64,000 nt of DNA from contig NW_026262690.1 of assembly GCF_021869535.1 (NCBI RefSeq), positions 64,674,995 through 64,738,994 on the forward strand. The letters run 5' to 3'. Source of the stretch: Mytilus californianus (taxonomy: Eukaryota > Mollusca > Bivalvia > Mytilida > Mytilidae). Each line of letters starts with the position of its first letter. The first letter of the stretch is position 1. The notes under the pieces were generated by a model. That model saw nothing but the letters and a program-made list of their open reading frames with translations, was not told the DNA's origin and did no database searches. A program made the translations under genes and the position numbers. This document shows positions 47,189-57,221 of the stretch, piece by piece.

Positions 47189-47535
47189 CTGACACGGACA
47201 TTATGCAAATTTCGGGTCACAAAAATGGTAATTCCATAAACAGTTACAGTTCAATTTCAGAAAACAAACAGAGAAAAATTTCAAATTTGTTAAGTAATAC
47301 AAACAGCGAGGAAACTTGTCACACTTCCACCGGGCCAAACTTACCGTGCACAACAGCTTCAACAGTCCTCTCATCATTGTCTCAGCCTGTCAACCAACAA
47401 AACAACCTTGATATGATGACACCTTCCATTAGCTCGCAAACCAACATGTCCAGCCGTATCAACTCCATGTTTTATGGCGCTACTCTCCACATCAACTCCC
47501 TCAATGTTTACATGGACAAACCGCCTCAACAGTAA

Positions 47536-47858
47536 TGGCCGCGCGCAAAATTCCGTTAGATCACAACGTGTAGTAACATTTGTCAAACTTTTATAAATTC
47601 AAACTCTTTATGTCTTCAAATTGTTGATTTACATACCATATTTATTAATTGTCACTCTGTTATTAATCTAGTTTTCATTTTCTCTTTCTATATCCTAAAA
47701 ATATCAATGTCTTATCGTCTGGACTTTATGAATTACTACGCTATAAAGGGAAACACACAACAATGGTACCCCAAGAGGGAAATTCTGAACACTCTTTTTA
47801 ACAATAAATTTGTTACGTATTTTATTTTTGATATTTTTTTTATCGATTTCAGTATAAT
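47536..47858. other. spacer after the disrupted recombinase
   Basis: AT-rich 3' region. I see no clear polyadenylation signal or gene. Confidence 0.35.
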
Positions 47859-48007
47859 GACAATATACGTATAGTGTCTTGAAAAATGAAATTTATTTGT
47901 ATTCGGCACGAAACAGGGGGAAATGATCGGTAGAACCTCGCATTTCCCCCTGTTTCGTGCCGAATACAAATACATTTCATATTTCAAGAATCTATACGTA
48001 TATTGTC
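47859..48007. repeat. 149-bp foldback with ~67-bp arms
   Basis: The left arm gacaatatacgtatag ... cgaaacagggggaaatg pairs with its inverse on the right around a 15-base loop. The flanks are TAAT on both sides, a possible target duplication. It lies upstream of the intact recombinase. Confidence 0.75.
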
Positions 48008-48384
48008 TAATTATATATTATTATAAATAAAATTTGGTGTATTTACTGTCTTCTGATTGGTTAAAAGTATTACTTTTATTTTCAATGTTGTCAATTTTTA
48101 TGGCGACACGCCCACTTTTATCGGAACTACTTTTTTATTGATTCGAAAATTCTTTTACTTGATACATTCGTAGCAATACGATTTAGAGCAAAACAATAAA
48201 GTTTTGTTCAATCATTTGTTGTTTTAAATGTTTTAAATGTGTTATCCTACCCATCTTACCCCCGAACTACATGTACATGTATGACTCCGTCCCTCCCCAA
48301 CTCCTGTCGTCTGCTCAATACTAGTAAGGCAAACTGGAAGAGGTGCCGGATTTCGACATCGGTGGGGGCGAAAAGCTGATTGAA

Positions 48385-50183
48385 ATGGACTCGTACAGTG
48401 AAGAAGATTTATTGGGATGGTTGTTTAAAGATAACTTGCAAAATATTGAATTTGTTGAGCTAAACATTGCTCCCGAAAATCCTGGATTGGCACCACAAAC
48501 GCAGCCACAAGCCCCATCTCAGATTCCGTTGGCACCCAAGCCGGTTGAAGTTGAAAGGCCTACAGTTTCTGGGCTTCAAAAAACACAGAAACGATTTAAA
48601 ACTGTTACCTCAGAAGAACTGAAAGACCTGCAAGAAAGTCGACAGGCTAAATCAACCAAACAAAACACAAAGTGGGGAGTCAAAGTTTTCCAAGGTAAAT
48701 ACAAACTTATGGAAACACTGTTTATGATTTTGTAATACTCAGTTAAATGAGTTAAATGCAATGTACAAACACAACTGTTCTATACACTCAAAAAAAAAAC
48801 AATGTAAATTCAGACCAGGATTTGAACCTGGGACCTCTCAAAAAACATGAGCGCTCTGCCACTGAGCTATCTGAATCTATATAATAAATTGTATTTGCTG
48901 TTTTTCTACCAATATTGAATATTTCCTCTTTCCTATGCTGGAAAATCAAATTGAATTTCTTATTTTGTTATTTTTCAGAATGGTGTATGGAAGCCCTGGA
49001 TCAAGTATTGGATTTCGCAACTACTGAAACAGAGGAATTAAACAATGTTTTGGGTAAATTTTACGCCGAGGCAACCCCAAAATTTTCCGAAAAAAGAGGC
49101 AAGGAAATGTCAACTGCCCAGTCAAAAGAGTATCACAAAAATTCAATGAAAAACATAAGGGCAGCAATCAACCGCCACATTCATGATTTAGATAGGGATA
49201 TTGATATCGTTCGCGATAAAGAATTTAGGAAGGCGAATGAAACTCTTGATGGAAAATTAAAGAAAAACCTCGAAAAAGGTCTCTCTCGTCCTACAAAACA
49301 TAAACAGATTATAACCATGAATGATTTGGAAAAGATAAATTCTTACCTGTACTCATCTGATGATCCAATTATCCTAAGATTCCGTGTGTGGTATAATATT
49401 GCTATGCATTTTGTGACCCGTGGGATAGAGTTTCATCAACAACTTCAGATAAACTCGTTTGAATTCCTTTTTGATGAAAAAAATCGTGAATATGCCTGTT
49501 TATCACACGAAATGAAACAAAAAAATTGGCAAGGCGGATTAGACTCTGGAGAAACTATGAATGACAAACGAATGTATTCATGTGAAGGCGATCGCTGCCC
49601 AGTTGCTTCATTGAAATTGCTGATTTTGAAAACTGATCCAGATGCAACTTCACTTTTCAATCACATTAATAAAGATGCGTTGTCGTCCAAAACTCCGAAC
49701 ATTTTACAACTATTGTACACTAACAAATCGGTCAAATCTTACCAATTCACAAGATTCATGGCAGATGTGTCGAAAAATGCCTCCTGTAGTGTAATGTACA
49801 CAGCTCATTGTCTCCGGGCAACAGCGATCCAAGCAATGAGTGACGCTGGCTTCGAAATCCGGCATATTATGTATATGAGCGGTCACCGGAATGAGGCGTC
49901 TGTACGAAGATACAGTCGGGACTGTTCTACCCTCCAAAAGAAATCAATGAGTGACACACTTTCAACTCTATCCACAGGACGCGCACCGCCACAGACTGCG
50001 ATGCCAATGCCGATGGCTGTACAAAACAAACCTGCCAGTGTGAGCTCAGTTTTGGCGGCTCGTGACACTCCAAACGTAAACACTATGAATACCGCCTTAT
50101 CGTCAAACAACTTCATGTCGTCTGGGTTTATTTCTAACTCCTCTTTCCATAACTGCACATTTCAAATCAATAATCCACAGTAA
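48385..50183 (+). CDS. Crypton-type tyrosine recombinase, intact two-exon gene
   Basis: Exons 48385-48694 and 48979-50183 join across a 284-bp intron (donor caag|gtaaat, acceptor tttttcag) into 505 codons including the stop. The frame stays open upstream of the ATG for at least 14 codons, so the start is provisional. Domains in order: acidic and proline-rich N-terminus (1-70); core-binding region crossing the splice (WGVKVFQ-EWCMEAL); and the catalytic domain with arginine 251 in VTRG, the DUF3504-like RMYSCEGDRCPV stretch, HCLR (H380, R383), SGHR (H406) and tyrosine 415 in RRYSR. The C-terminal tail is rich in S, T, N and P and ends FHNCTFQINNPQ. This family cuts and joins DNA through the tyrosine, and animals also have domesticated relatives (ZMYM2, KIAA1958-like). 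It sits 0.85 kb after a broken relative on the same strand. Either an active Crypton or a domesticated gene is possible; an intact frame beside a decayed sister favours recent activity or selection. Confidence 0.85.
48695..48978 (+). other. intron of the intact recombinase
   Basis: 284 bp, GT-AG, phase 1. It contains the antisense tRNA-like sequence at 48808-48876. Confidence 0.8.
48808..48876 (-). tRNA. tRNA-like sequence (tRNA-Ala-like, degenerate anticodon arm)
   Basis: On the minus strand: a 7/7 paired acceptor stem (ATTCAGA with TCTGAAT), T8 A9, D arm GCTC/GAGC with an AGTGG loop (A box), and a perfect T arm CCAGG/CCTGG with TTCAAAT (B box). The anticodon arm is short: CTCA/TGAG around a loop of T's, about two bases fewer than a functional tRNA, so any anticodon (TTT) is doubtful. 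The D arm and variable loop resemble tRNA-Ala. It is 69 bases without CCA. Most likely a tRNA pseudogene or the head of a SINE, although the intact acceptor pairing is notable. Confidence 0.5.
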
Positions 50184-50354
50184 ACTGTTGTTTTTGGAAA
50201 AGAGTTTACCTGTCTCATAACATTCCAATGACGTAGCTGCCATGACAGTTCATTCATTCTCTCTGACGTTATGTATTCATACACCACGTTGTTATTGTTA
50301 ATATAAATAATATAAAAAGTTCTTTGAGCCTTATTTTTGATAGACATTTATTTA
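50184..50354. other. 3' region of the intact recombinase
   Basis: AT-rich sequence between the stop and the next foldback. No canonical AATAAA is clearly placed. Confidence 0.3.
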
Positions 50355-50513
50355 TAATGAATGGCAATAATTTATTTTGAATTTATTGAACCATAAAATT
50401 AATTTTTGACTCTTCACATTTTACATAATCAGCTTCGCGGATTATTCAATGTGAAGAGTCAAAAATTAATTTTATGGTTCAATAAATTCAAAATAAATAA
50501 TAGCCATTCATTA
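50355..50513. repeat. 159-bp foldback (centre cagcttcgcgg)
   Basis: Arms taatgaatggcaataattta and its near-inverse ending ccattcatta. The inner arms share gactcttcacat / atgtgaagagtc. The ends resemble those of the foldback at 59155-59309 (taaggaatgact). Confidence 0.75.
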
Positions 50514-50569
50514 AATACTTCATGTCAAAATGCCATATTTTGATTGGTTAATAAGAGGTAGACAATTTA

Positions 50570-50740
50570 CTCTATTCTATGGTAAATACTCTATTACCCT
50601 TCACGCAGACGCTTGATCCAGTGTGCGCTTTATTAAATACGATTCTATCCTATGGCAAATACTCTATTACTCTTCACGGAGACGCTTGATCAAGTGTGCG
50701 CTTTATTAAATACGGATGGTTGTTCTGTACAAGACATCAT
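50570..50740 (+). repeat. two short tandem copies (~75 bp)
   Basis: The block tatggyaaatactctattac, ttcacg, gagacgcttgatc and gtgtgcgctttattaaatac occurs twice (50580-50640 and 50650-50715). It also occurs once at 42785-42830 inside the 1714-bp element. Confidence 0.65.
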
Positions 50741-50810
50741 AGTTTATTACTTTGAATTTGAAATTTAATTGACAGTTATAACAGAACATTCAGTATAATA
50801 AATTAAATAA

Positions 50811-50950
50811 CACATATCTGAGAGGGTGATAGGGCAGATTGTTACCCCTCGAAAAGACATTGTCAACCTTGGCTTCGCCTCAGTTGAAAATGTTTTTCTC
50901 GGGGTAACAATCTGCTCTATCACCCTCTCAGCTATGTATTATTTATATAA
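50811..50950. repeat. palindrome (agagggtgatagggcagatt family)
   Basis: The third copy of the ~142-bp palindrome that ends the 41341-43054 element. Its unusual variant gggcag is shared with the copy ending at 51494. Confidence 0.75.
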
Positions 50951-51494
50951 TGTTGTATTCTTTGTGATTTTAAATACACGTGATCATATCATCGTTCATC
51001 TACTATTTTGAAGTATATGAATTTAAGGATACTGGTAAAGTTTTCTGCCCTTGTGTTCTGATTCAGCTACCACTTGCCATACATTTAAAATTGCAATTGC
51101 CAAACAGAATTTAAGAATGGCAAATCAGAAAAAAGATTAACAAAAACTGTTGTTGAGATTACATTCATATCATAATATCAACTGCACTGACGTAATATAA
51201 AATGATTAAGAATAATTCCGTTATGATCCATTAGTTAAAATTTCGACAAAGTCATTAGCGTTGATCGGATCTTTTTTCCGTTTACTTGACTTTTTCCTGT
51301 TGTCAAGAGTTATATGCTTATAGTAGATGAACGATGATATGATCACGTGTATTTAAAATCACAAAGAATACAACATTATATAAATAACACATAGCTGAGA
51401 GGGTGATAGAGCAGATTGTTACCCCGAGAAAACATTTTCAACTGAGGCGAAGCCAAGGTTGACAATGTCTTTTCGAGGGGTAACAATCTGCCCT
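50832..51494. repeat. near-perfect inverted duplication, 174-bp arms
   Basis: Arms 50832-51005 and about 51321-51494 are inverted copies with only one substitution and one single-base indel by eye. The spacer is about 315 bp and holds a copy of the ~400-bp dispersed repeat. The shared gggcag variant at both outer ends shows that one arm was copied from the other. Confidence 0.8.
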
Positions 51495-52065
51495 TAAAAT
51501 CTGTCCTAACAGGAGGGATTGTGACTGATATTCATATGATGAAGACATAATCTTTCCATCAGTTTAATTGAGGTCTGGAGCTGGCATGTCAGTAACTGCT
51601 AGTAGACTGTTGTTATTTATGTATTATTGTCATTTTGTTTATTTTCTTTTGTTTCCTATTCTGACATCGGACTCGGACTTCTCTTAAACTGAGTTTTACT
51701 GTGCGTACTGTTGTACGTTTGTTTTTTATACATTGGCTAGAGGTATAGGGGGAGGGTTGAGATCTCAAAAAACATGTTTAACCCCGCCGCATTTTTGCGC
51801 CTGTCCCAAGTCAGGAGCCTCTGGCCTTTGTTAGTCTTGTATCATTTTTAATTTTAGTTTCTTGTGTATAATTTGGAGTTTAGTATGACGCCCATTATCA
51901 CTGAGCTAGTATACATATTTGTTTAGGGGCCAGCTGAAGGACGCCTCCGGGTGCGGGAGTTTCTCGCTGCATTGAAGACCCATTGGTGGCCTTCGGCTGT
52001 TATCTGCTCTATGGTCGGGTTGTTGTCTCTTTGACACATTCCCCATTTCCACTCTCAATTTTATT
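51495..52065 (+). mobile_element. retroelement 3' tail (plus)
   Basis: Matches 45927-46500 in the opposite orientation, from acaggagggattgtg to ccccatttccactctcaatt. It lacks the RT codons. It begins abruptly at the end of the inverted duplication. Confidence 0.75.
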
Positions 52066-52919
52066 GTTCTTAGGTGAGTTCACTAGCGTCATTTGTTAAT
52101 TCGACGAAAGGCGTAAAAACGATTGTAGCCTTCAATGAATTGAAAACTAATCCGTTTTTCCAAATAAATGTTCATTAAAACGTTTTGATTAGACGGTTAA
52201 TACCAGTGCTGGTGGACTGGTATCATCAGCACAGTAGTGAGTGCTTCAGTACTGGAATGATAAATAAAATAATTTTCTTAAATACTCGTTGATAAATATA
52301 GAAATGATCAAGAAACTGAGGCTCCAACTGCTCAAGAAAAAAATGTCTTAAATCTATAAGGTTTTATTTCATTTTCAAAAATAATGAAGCTCATATATGT
52401 ATTGTATATATAATTCTTTTTCGCTTTCTCGCAATGTATTTATTTTCCGCGAAATATGAATTTTAAAATTGTAAATACACGCAAATTCAAACCAACATGT
52501 TAGCCTATTGAAAAAATAATACCTGAATTTACAACTGTTCACACATGTTTTCGTCTGTCTTTTCACATTTTTCTCTTTTGTAAATATCATAAATCACAAT
52601 TTAAGTTACAATCAAATAAGAGAAAAAATGAAAGAAACTCACAAAGCCCGTCAAATGTCAAAGAAATGTAGATTTATTTTGTTCCTGTCACTTTAACGTA
52701 TACTTTACATTTCTTTTTGTGAATTTCAACGGACTATTTGTTATCTGATGCCTTTCATATAAACACACAAGATGCCATTTATAAACCAATCTCACCGTCC
52801 TGAGGGATCTCGGACTTGTCTGTGTTATACAATAAGTCGACTATACCTAATAATGGTTGAAAGAATTCGCCATTCTTCATTTATGCAATTATGTAAAAAT
52901 AAGGAGATGTGGTTTGATT
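52066..52919. other. noncoding, with a small dispersed repeat
   Basis: 52195-52360 resembles the dispersed module at 4375 (ccagtgctggtgg, cagcacagtagtgag, gcttcagtact). Nothing else is seen. Confidence 0.4.
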
Positions 52920-53175
52920 GCAAATGAGACAACTATCCACCAAAGTTCAAATAAAGTGGATGTAAGTAATTATAGGCAACCGTACGGTCTTCAACAATGA
53001 GAAAAACCCATACCGTATAGTCGGCTATAAAAGGCCCCGACATGAAAAATATGAAACAATTCAATTGAGAAAACTAAAGGCCTAATTTATAACACAACAA
53101 TTTACGAAAAACAAATATGACCGACATGAACCAACGACAACCACTGAACTACAGGCTCCTGACTTGGGACAGGCA
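52920..53175 (-). repeat. retroelement 3' tail (minus)
   Basis: Reversed relative to 28310-28600: atgagacaactatccacc, ggcaaccgtacggtcttca, ctgacttgggacaggca. A shorter diverged copy lies at 53498-53610. Confidence 0.65.
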
Positions 53176-56100
53176 TATGTGTTTACTTGCAAAATTACGT
53201 GCTCAAACAACTGTATGTGTGTTAATATCATCTATTGATTTATTAATTCTTATGTGGATAAAATGTTTAAGGAATTAAAACAAACATATACCAAATAAAT
53301 TGTAATATTGAGTTAATTGATTTTTATAATAGTCTTCACTGTTCAGGTTCATTTTTGTAAAATATGGCCATGAATTTTAACTTTATCAAAGTATATAAAA
53401 AAAGAACGCATATTGTTTAAATGGATCAATGTTTAATGCCTAAATGCTAAGTTAAACAAATCACTACCATAAGAGTATATAACAGGCTCCATATAAAAAA
53501 AGAAGGTGTGGTATGATGAGACAACTTTCCACCAGAGATCAAATGACGTAGAAGTATGTATATATAGGTCACCGTACGGCATTCAACAATCGGCAAAACT
53601 TATACTGCAATATCAATAATCAGCATTTTTAAGTGATATTTTCAAAACATGATTTATTTATTTCATTTTTATGGCCTAAGAGCTTTAGGAAAGCCTTGGC
53701 GGCAACCTACGATCCAAAATACTAAGTTTTCAAAATGTGCCAACGTTTATATTGAATTCCTAGATACAAAAAATTGAAGTCATGGGTGGCGGTCAAAATT
53801 ATCTATAATAAAAACTGTCATAAATTATGAAAATATTATCAAAAATTAAAGTTACAGTGAAATAGTGACTATTTTAGGATTCGATACATCATAATTGATA
53901 ATATGTCATGCCAAAAAGAAATTATTTTGTGTCACTTGTTGTATCACAACTATGTTGATGTAAACATTTTAGGATTTTGGCTAGATTGAAAAAAAAAATC
54001 TAAATATGAAGACTGATATTGATCCTTCGTGGACGTGCTCATTGAGTATCATAGAAAACTGTGTACGCTCTTTTTGATTCTTGTGGGCATTGTAAAGATT
54101 AAAAATCTATACATTTTAATACATATTATAATATCTATCTCATTAAAAGAAGATAGAACATTTTAATTTTGATTTTATTAATAGTGAAATCTTACACTCA
54201 TTTTATCCTACAAGTAGTAATAATCAGCTCCGTTTATGTAACAGTTTTTCTTGTGCTATTTCACGACAGTTGTATTGTTATAGTGGCAAAAATGCGCATA
54301 TTTAGACCTTAAACCTAGATTCAAATTTCTAATTTTCAGTTTTACCTTCATAATCGAGAAAATTTTCATTTATTAGGTCACATCATCCATTGATCCAACA
54401 ATTGACCTAATAATTGAAGTGATAGAGGAAGTAATAAACAATGAATAATGACCAAAAACGAGGTTGGAATGATTTCGTGATTGTAGTTAAATTGTAAAAC
54501 CATAATTCTTAAATAAGCTCTCTAACGTATTATGACATTCATTTAAACTATAAAAAAGGACAAAAATTAGAACTATATAATAAATCTCTGCATAGGAGTT
54601 CCACATTTTAAAAATACTTGTTCTTTGTTTAATTGTTTTAAGTTACTTTAATTCCACATACGTGTGTATTCATTTATATTACTGTACATTATTGACATGC
54701 ATATGAATGTATCCATATCATTCTATTTTTTTTTTAATATGTTGCAATTCGACCATCTAAATTTAGACATGGTATAATAAGCATAACCTTGACGTATTAT
54801 GGTGTCAAAGTTTGATCATTTATTTATGAAAACACTGCTAATATTCTATATTCAAAATCAATTGTTATTCATTGAAAATTACCTCTAACGGGAAACGAAT
54901 AAACTTTATTGATAAGACCCGTAACTTAACAAAAATCTTCCCTAGACGACAATATACTTGCATTAACTGTACTATTTGGGAATTTATAAAACGGAATATT
55001 CGAAATAATTAAAAAATTGAAAAAAAAAATGATGGTGACAAATTTTCAGCCCTATTAACTCTGTTGGGACAGTTTGTATGTCAAGAGAACACCCATGTGA
55101 ATGAAGCCCGTATAATGTGAGATGCTAGCACGTACATAAATGTGGCTTATGGCCCGAGAGCACAGTTATTTCGTAGTACATTTCTTTTAGACAATAAATG
55201 CAAAAAAACAATCGTAGACTATTACACTGTATTGTCCTTCTTTTGGGACATATTATATCAAAATTATAAAAAGACATTTCATCAGCTCTAACTCAAAATA
55301 TGGACAATTTTATGTACGAGGGTCTTACATTCTGTTTGACAGCTTCTTACGTACTCATTTTTGATCTTTTTCAACTGGACCAAATCAAAACTTCCCCTAA
55401 AGCTTCATGACCCAAATGTTGTACAGTGTCATTTCATTCCTTTACTTATTATGATGCCTTTTACTTCTTCCTTGGTGTATTTTTTTGGAATAAGTGAGCT
55501 TCCTCACAAAGAATTGTCATGACCTCTGAACAAGAAATTTAAATTACAATTTTGTAGAAAATGCACTGTTAAATGAGGAGATGTAGTCGATTCTTCAATT
55601 GAGCATTGGAATAGTAGTATTTATAGTGTAAGAAAATTTACTGTGTGTTGCATCAAATATCACATTTGAACGATAAAAATCACACCCCAAAAATATCTAT
55701 CGCCATTCTAACATCCATCTGTTGTAATAATTGTTGACTTTGTAGTAAATAGCCATAACTGTTGTTTTTGCAGTTAATCTGTTGTAATGGGTATCTTTCG
55801 CCTCTTTTTTGTAGTATAGTAATAAACACCGTTAAAGGTTTGACACAAGTTTAATATGTCATTTAAATGCAGATGTGTGAAACGATTCAGGAAAGGGTTT
55901 ATTTCATTCAAGACTCACATTTTGTATACCAGTCCCGGGGATCATAATACGTCAATTTGCAGTGCTTCGTCATTGACCAATTACATAGTGGACTGAATCT
56001 TTATTATGTGAAATCATAATTCATTATTTTAGGATTTTTTTAAAATGATATCCATTTGTAACAGTTTATATATATATTCATTGCGTGCTCGAAAGTGATA

Positions 56101-57000
56101 TGTATTTGGGATGATGTAAACTGTGATAACTATAAATAGTGAAATATATTTTTAGAAATAATTCAATTGACCTATAAACTGAAATATGTTGTAAAGAATC
56201 GCGTATCATTTCACGGAATATAGGTTTTGTTATTGCGAATGAAGTTATAATGATTACAACGAATGCTGTATGGGGGCTGGAATAAAGCCACTTCATATCC
56301 CACACGGTAATTCGTTCAGAAAATCCAAACTAGGAGTGCACTGCGAAGGAGTACAATCACACTTAAAATAGACTTTCTATTTCGGTATATATATTCTATC
56401 TCATGGTTCAAAATATTGAAATGGTATTTAAAATGTATTTTCCTCAATTAATGAGGTATTGATATTCACTTGTCGTGACGGTGTGTATCCAAAATGCTAT
56501 CTATTTAATTTATATACTATGGCGTTATAGGATACATATTGCTGGTTATGACATTTACTTCTGGATGTAACTTTGGAAGCGTTCGACGGGTGATGCATGC
56601 ACTACACATTAGTGGATATGGCTTTGCTTTATTAATAGTGCAAGCGATTCCGATAGCGACTCTGATATCTTCCATTCCCCACTTTTCCTGTCTATAGGAA
56701 TATTATATATGCATAATGCTGACATACCAGGTTATTAGCATGGTATATTTGGTATTTCCTTGATATTTAACTTTGAACACTAACAAAGTGTTACCATTAC
56801 ATAAGTCAGGTAGTTTTCACATGAAAGCCATGGAATGAAGTTAAATTCCTGTTAATTTTTTTGTTATTAATGATTTGATTTTAATTGACTGTTTTAGAAC
56901 TTATATTTCAAATATTTCATTCATATTTATATTATACTTATTATGTATGATCAGCTATGTAATTAATATACCATGAGCCTTAACCATTTATTGTTGATGA
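53176..57000. other. noncoding, no gene seen
   Basis: 53498-53610 is a retroelement tail fragment, and 56185-56300 resembles 29240-29335. The remaining sequence shows no credible exon or repeat structure. Confidence 0.4.
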
Positions 57001-57014
57001 GTTTGTGCTAATAA

Positions 57015-57066
57015 ATATTTGTATTTTGTATTTTGTATTTGTATTTGTATTTGTATTTGTATTTAT
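57015..57066. repeat. (TATTTG)n microsatellite
   Basis: About eight interrupted hexamer units. Confidence 0.8.
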
Positions 57067-57093
57067 AAATATATTATGGGGTTTTCCTTTCAT

Positions 57094-57117
57094 TGACGTC
57101 ACAAAATATATATATAG
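57094..57117 (+). promoter_or_regulatory. possible promoter: CRE (TGACGTCA) and TATA-like tract
   Basis: A perfect TGACGTCA at 57094-57101 is followed by aaatatatatatag at 57104-57117, about 55-75 bp before the putative first ATG at 57170. The spacing suits a core promoter, but both strings can occur by chance in AT-rich DNA. Confidence 0.25.
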
Positions 57118-57169
57118 ATACAAAAAAAAATGTTTTATTACATGTGGTCATTCCCATGCAGATGGCAGG

Positions 57170-57221
57170 ATGTTGTCAATAAGTATCATCAGTTTTTCTA
57201 TTATATTCTGTGGTTTTAAAG
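57170..57221 (+). CDS. possible signal-peptide exon of the galaxin-like gene
   Basis: ATG at 57170 opens 17 codons (MLSISIISFSIIFCGFK) plus one base before a good donor (g|gtatgt at 57222). The stretch is strongly hydrophobic. The phase (one base left over) matches the phase-1 acceptor at 62148; joining them gives ...GFK-AVFAGQDSS, with an AVFA-type signal cleavage site. The implied intron is 4.9 kb. No transcript evidence is available, and an overlapping upstream ATG exists at 57131. Confidence 0.4.

Larger units (their letters stand above)
43450..47535 (+). pseudogene. Crypton-type tyrosine recombinase, disrupted copy
   Basis: Coding blocks are 43450-44216, 45374-45720 and 47189-47535. They add up to 1461 bases, exactly 487 codons including the stop, once the inserted element is removed. 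The first block has an acidic start, then an N-terminal core-binding region (IPVAELDSLLSNFV, YEPSTIRGFISSVERKL) and the first catalytic arginine in FGLRG (residue 247). The second block starts WGDV and contains DPFYLAP and the HxxR box (NHSAR). The third has SGHK and the candidate catalytic tyrosine in SYSSIS. This is the layout of Crypton/DUF3504 recombinases related to ZMYM2- and KIAA1958-like proteins. Three lesions are visible. The donor after residue 255 reads GAATGT where GTATGT is expected. There is an in-frame TAA at 45495-45497. A 1459-bp transposon is inserted at 45721. The product would be inactive. The intron is 1157 bp. Confidence 0.85.
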
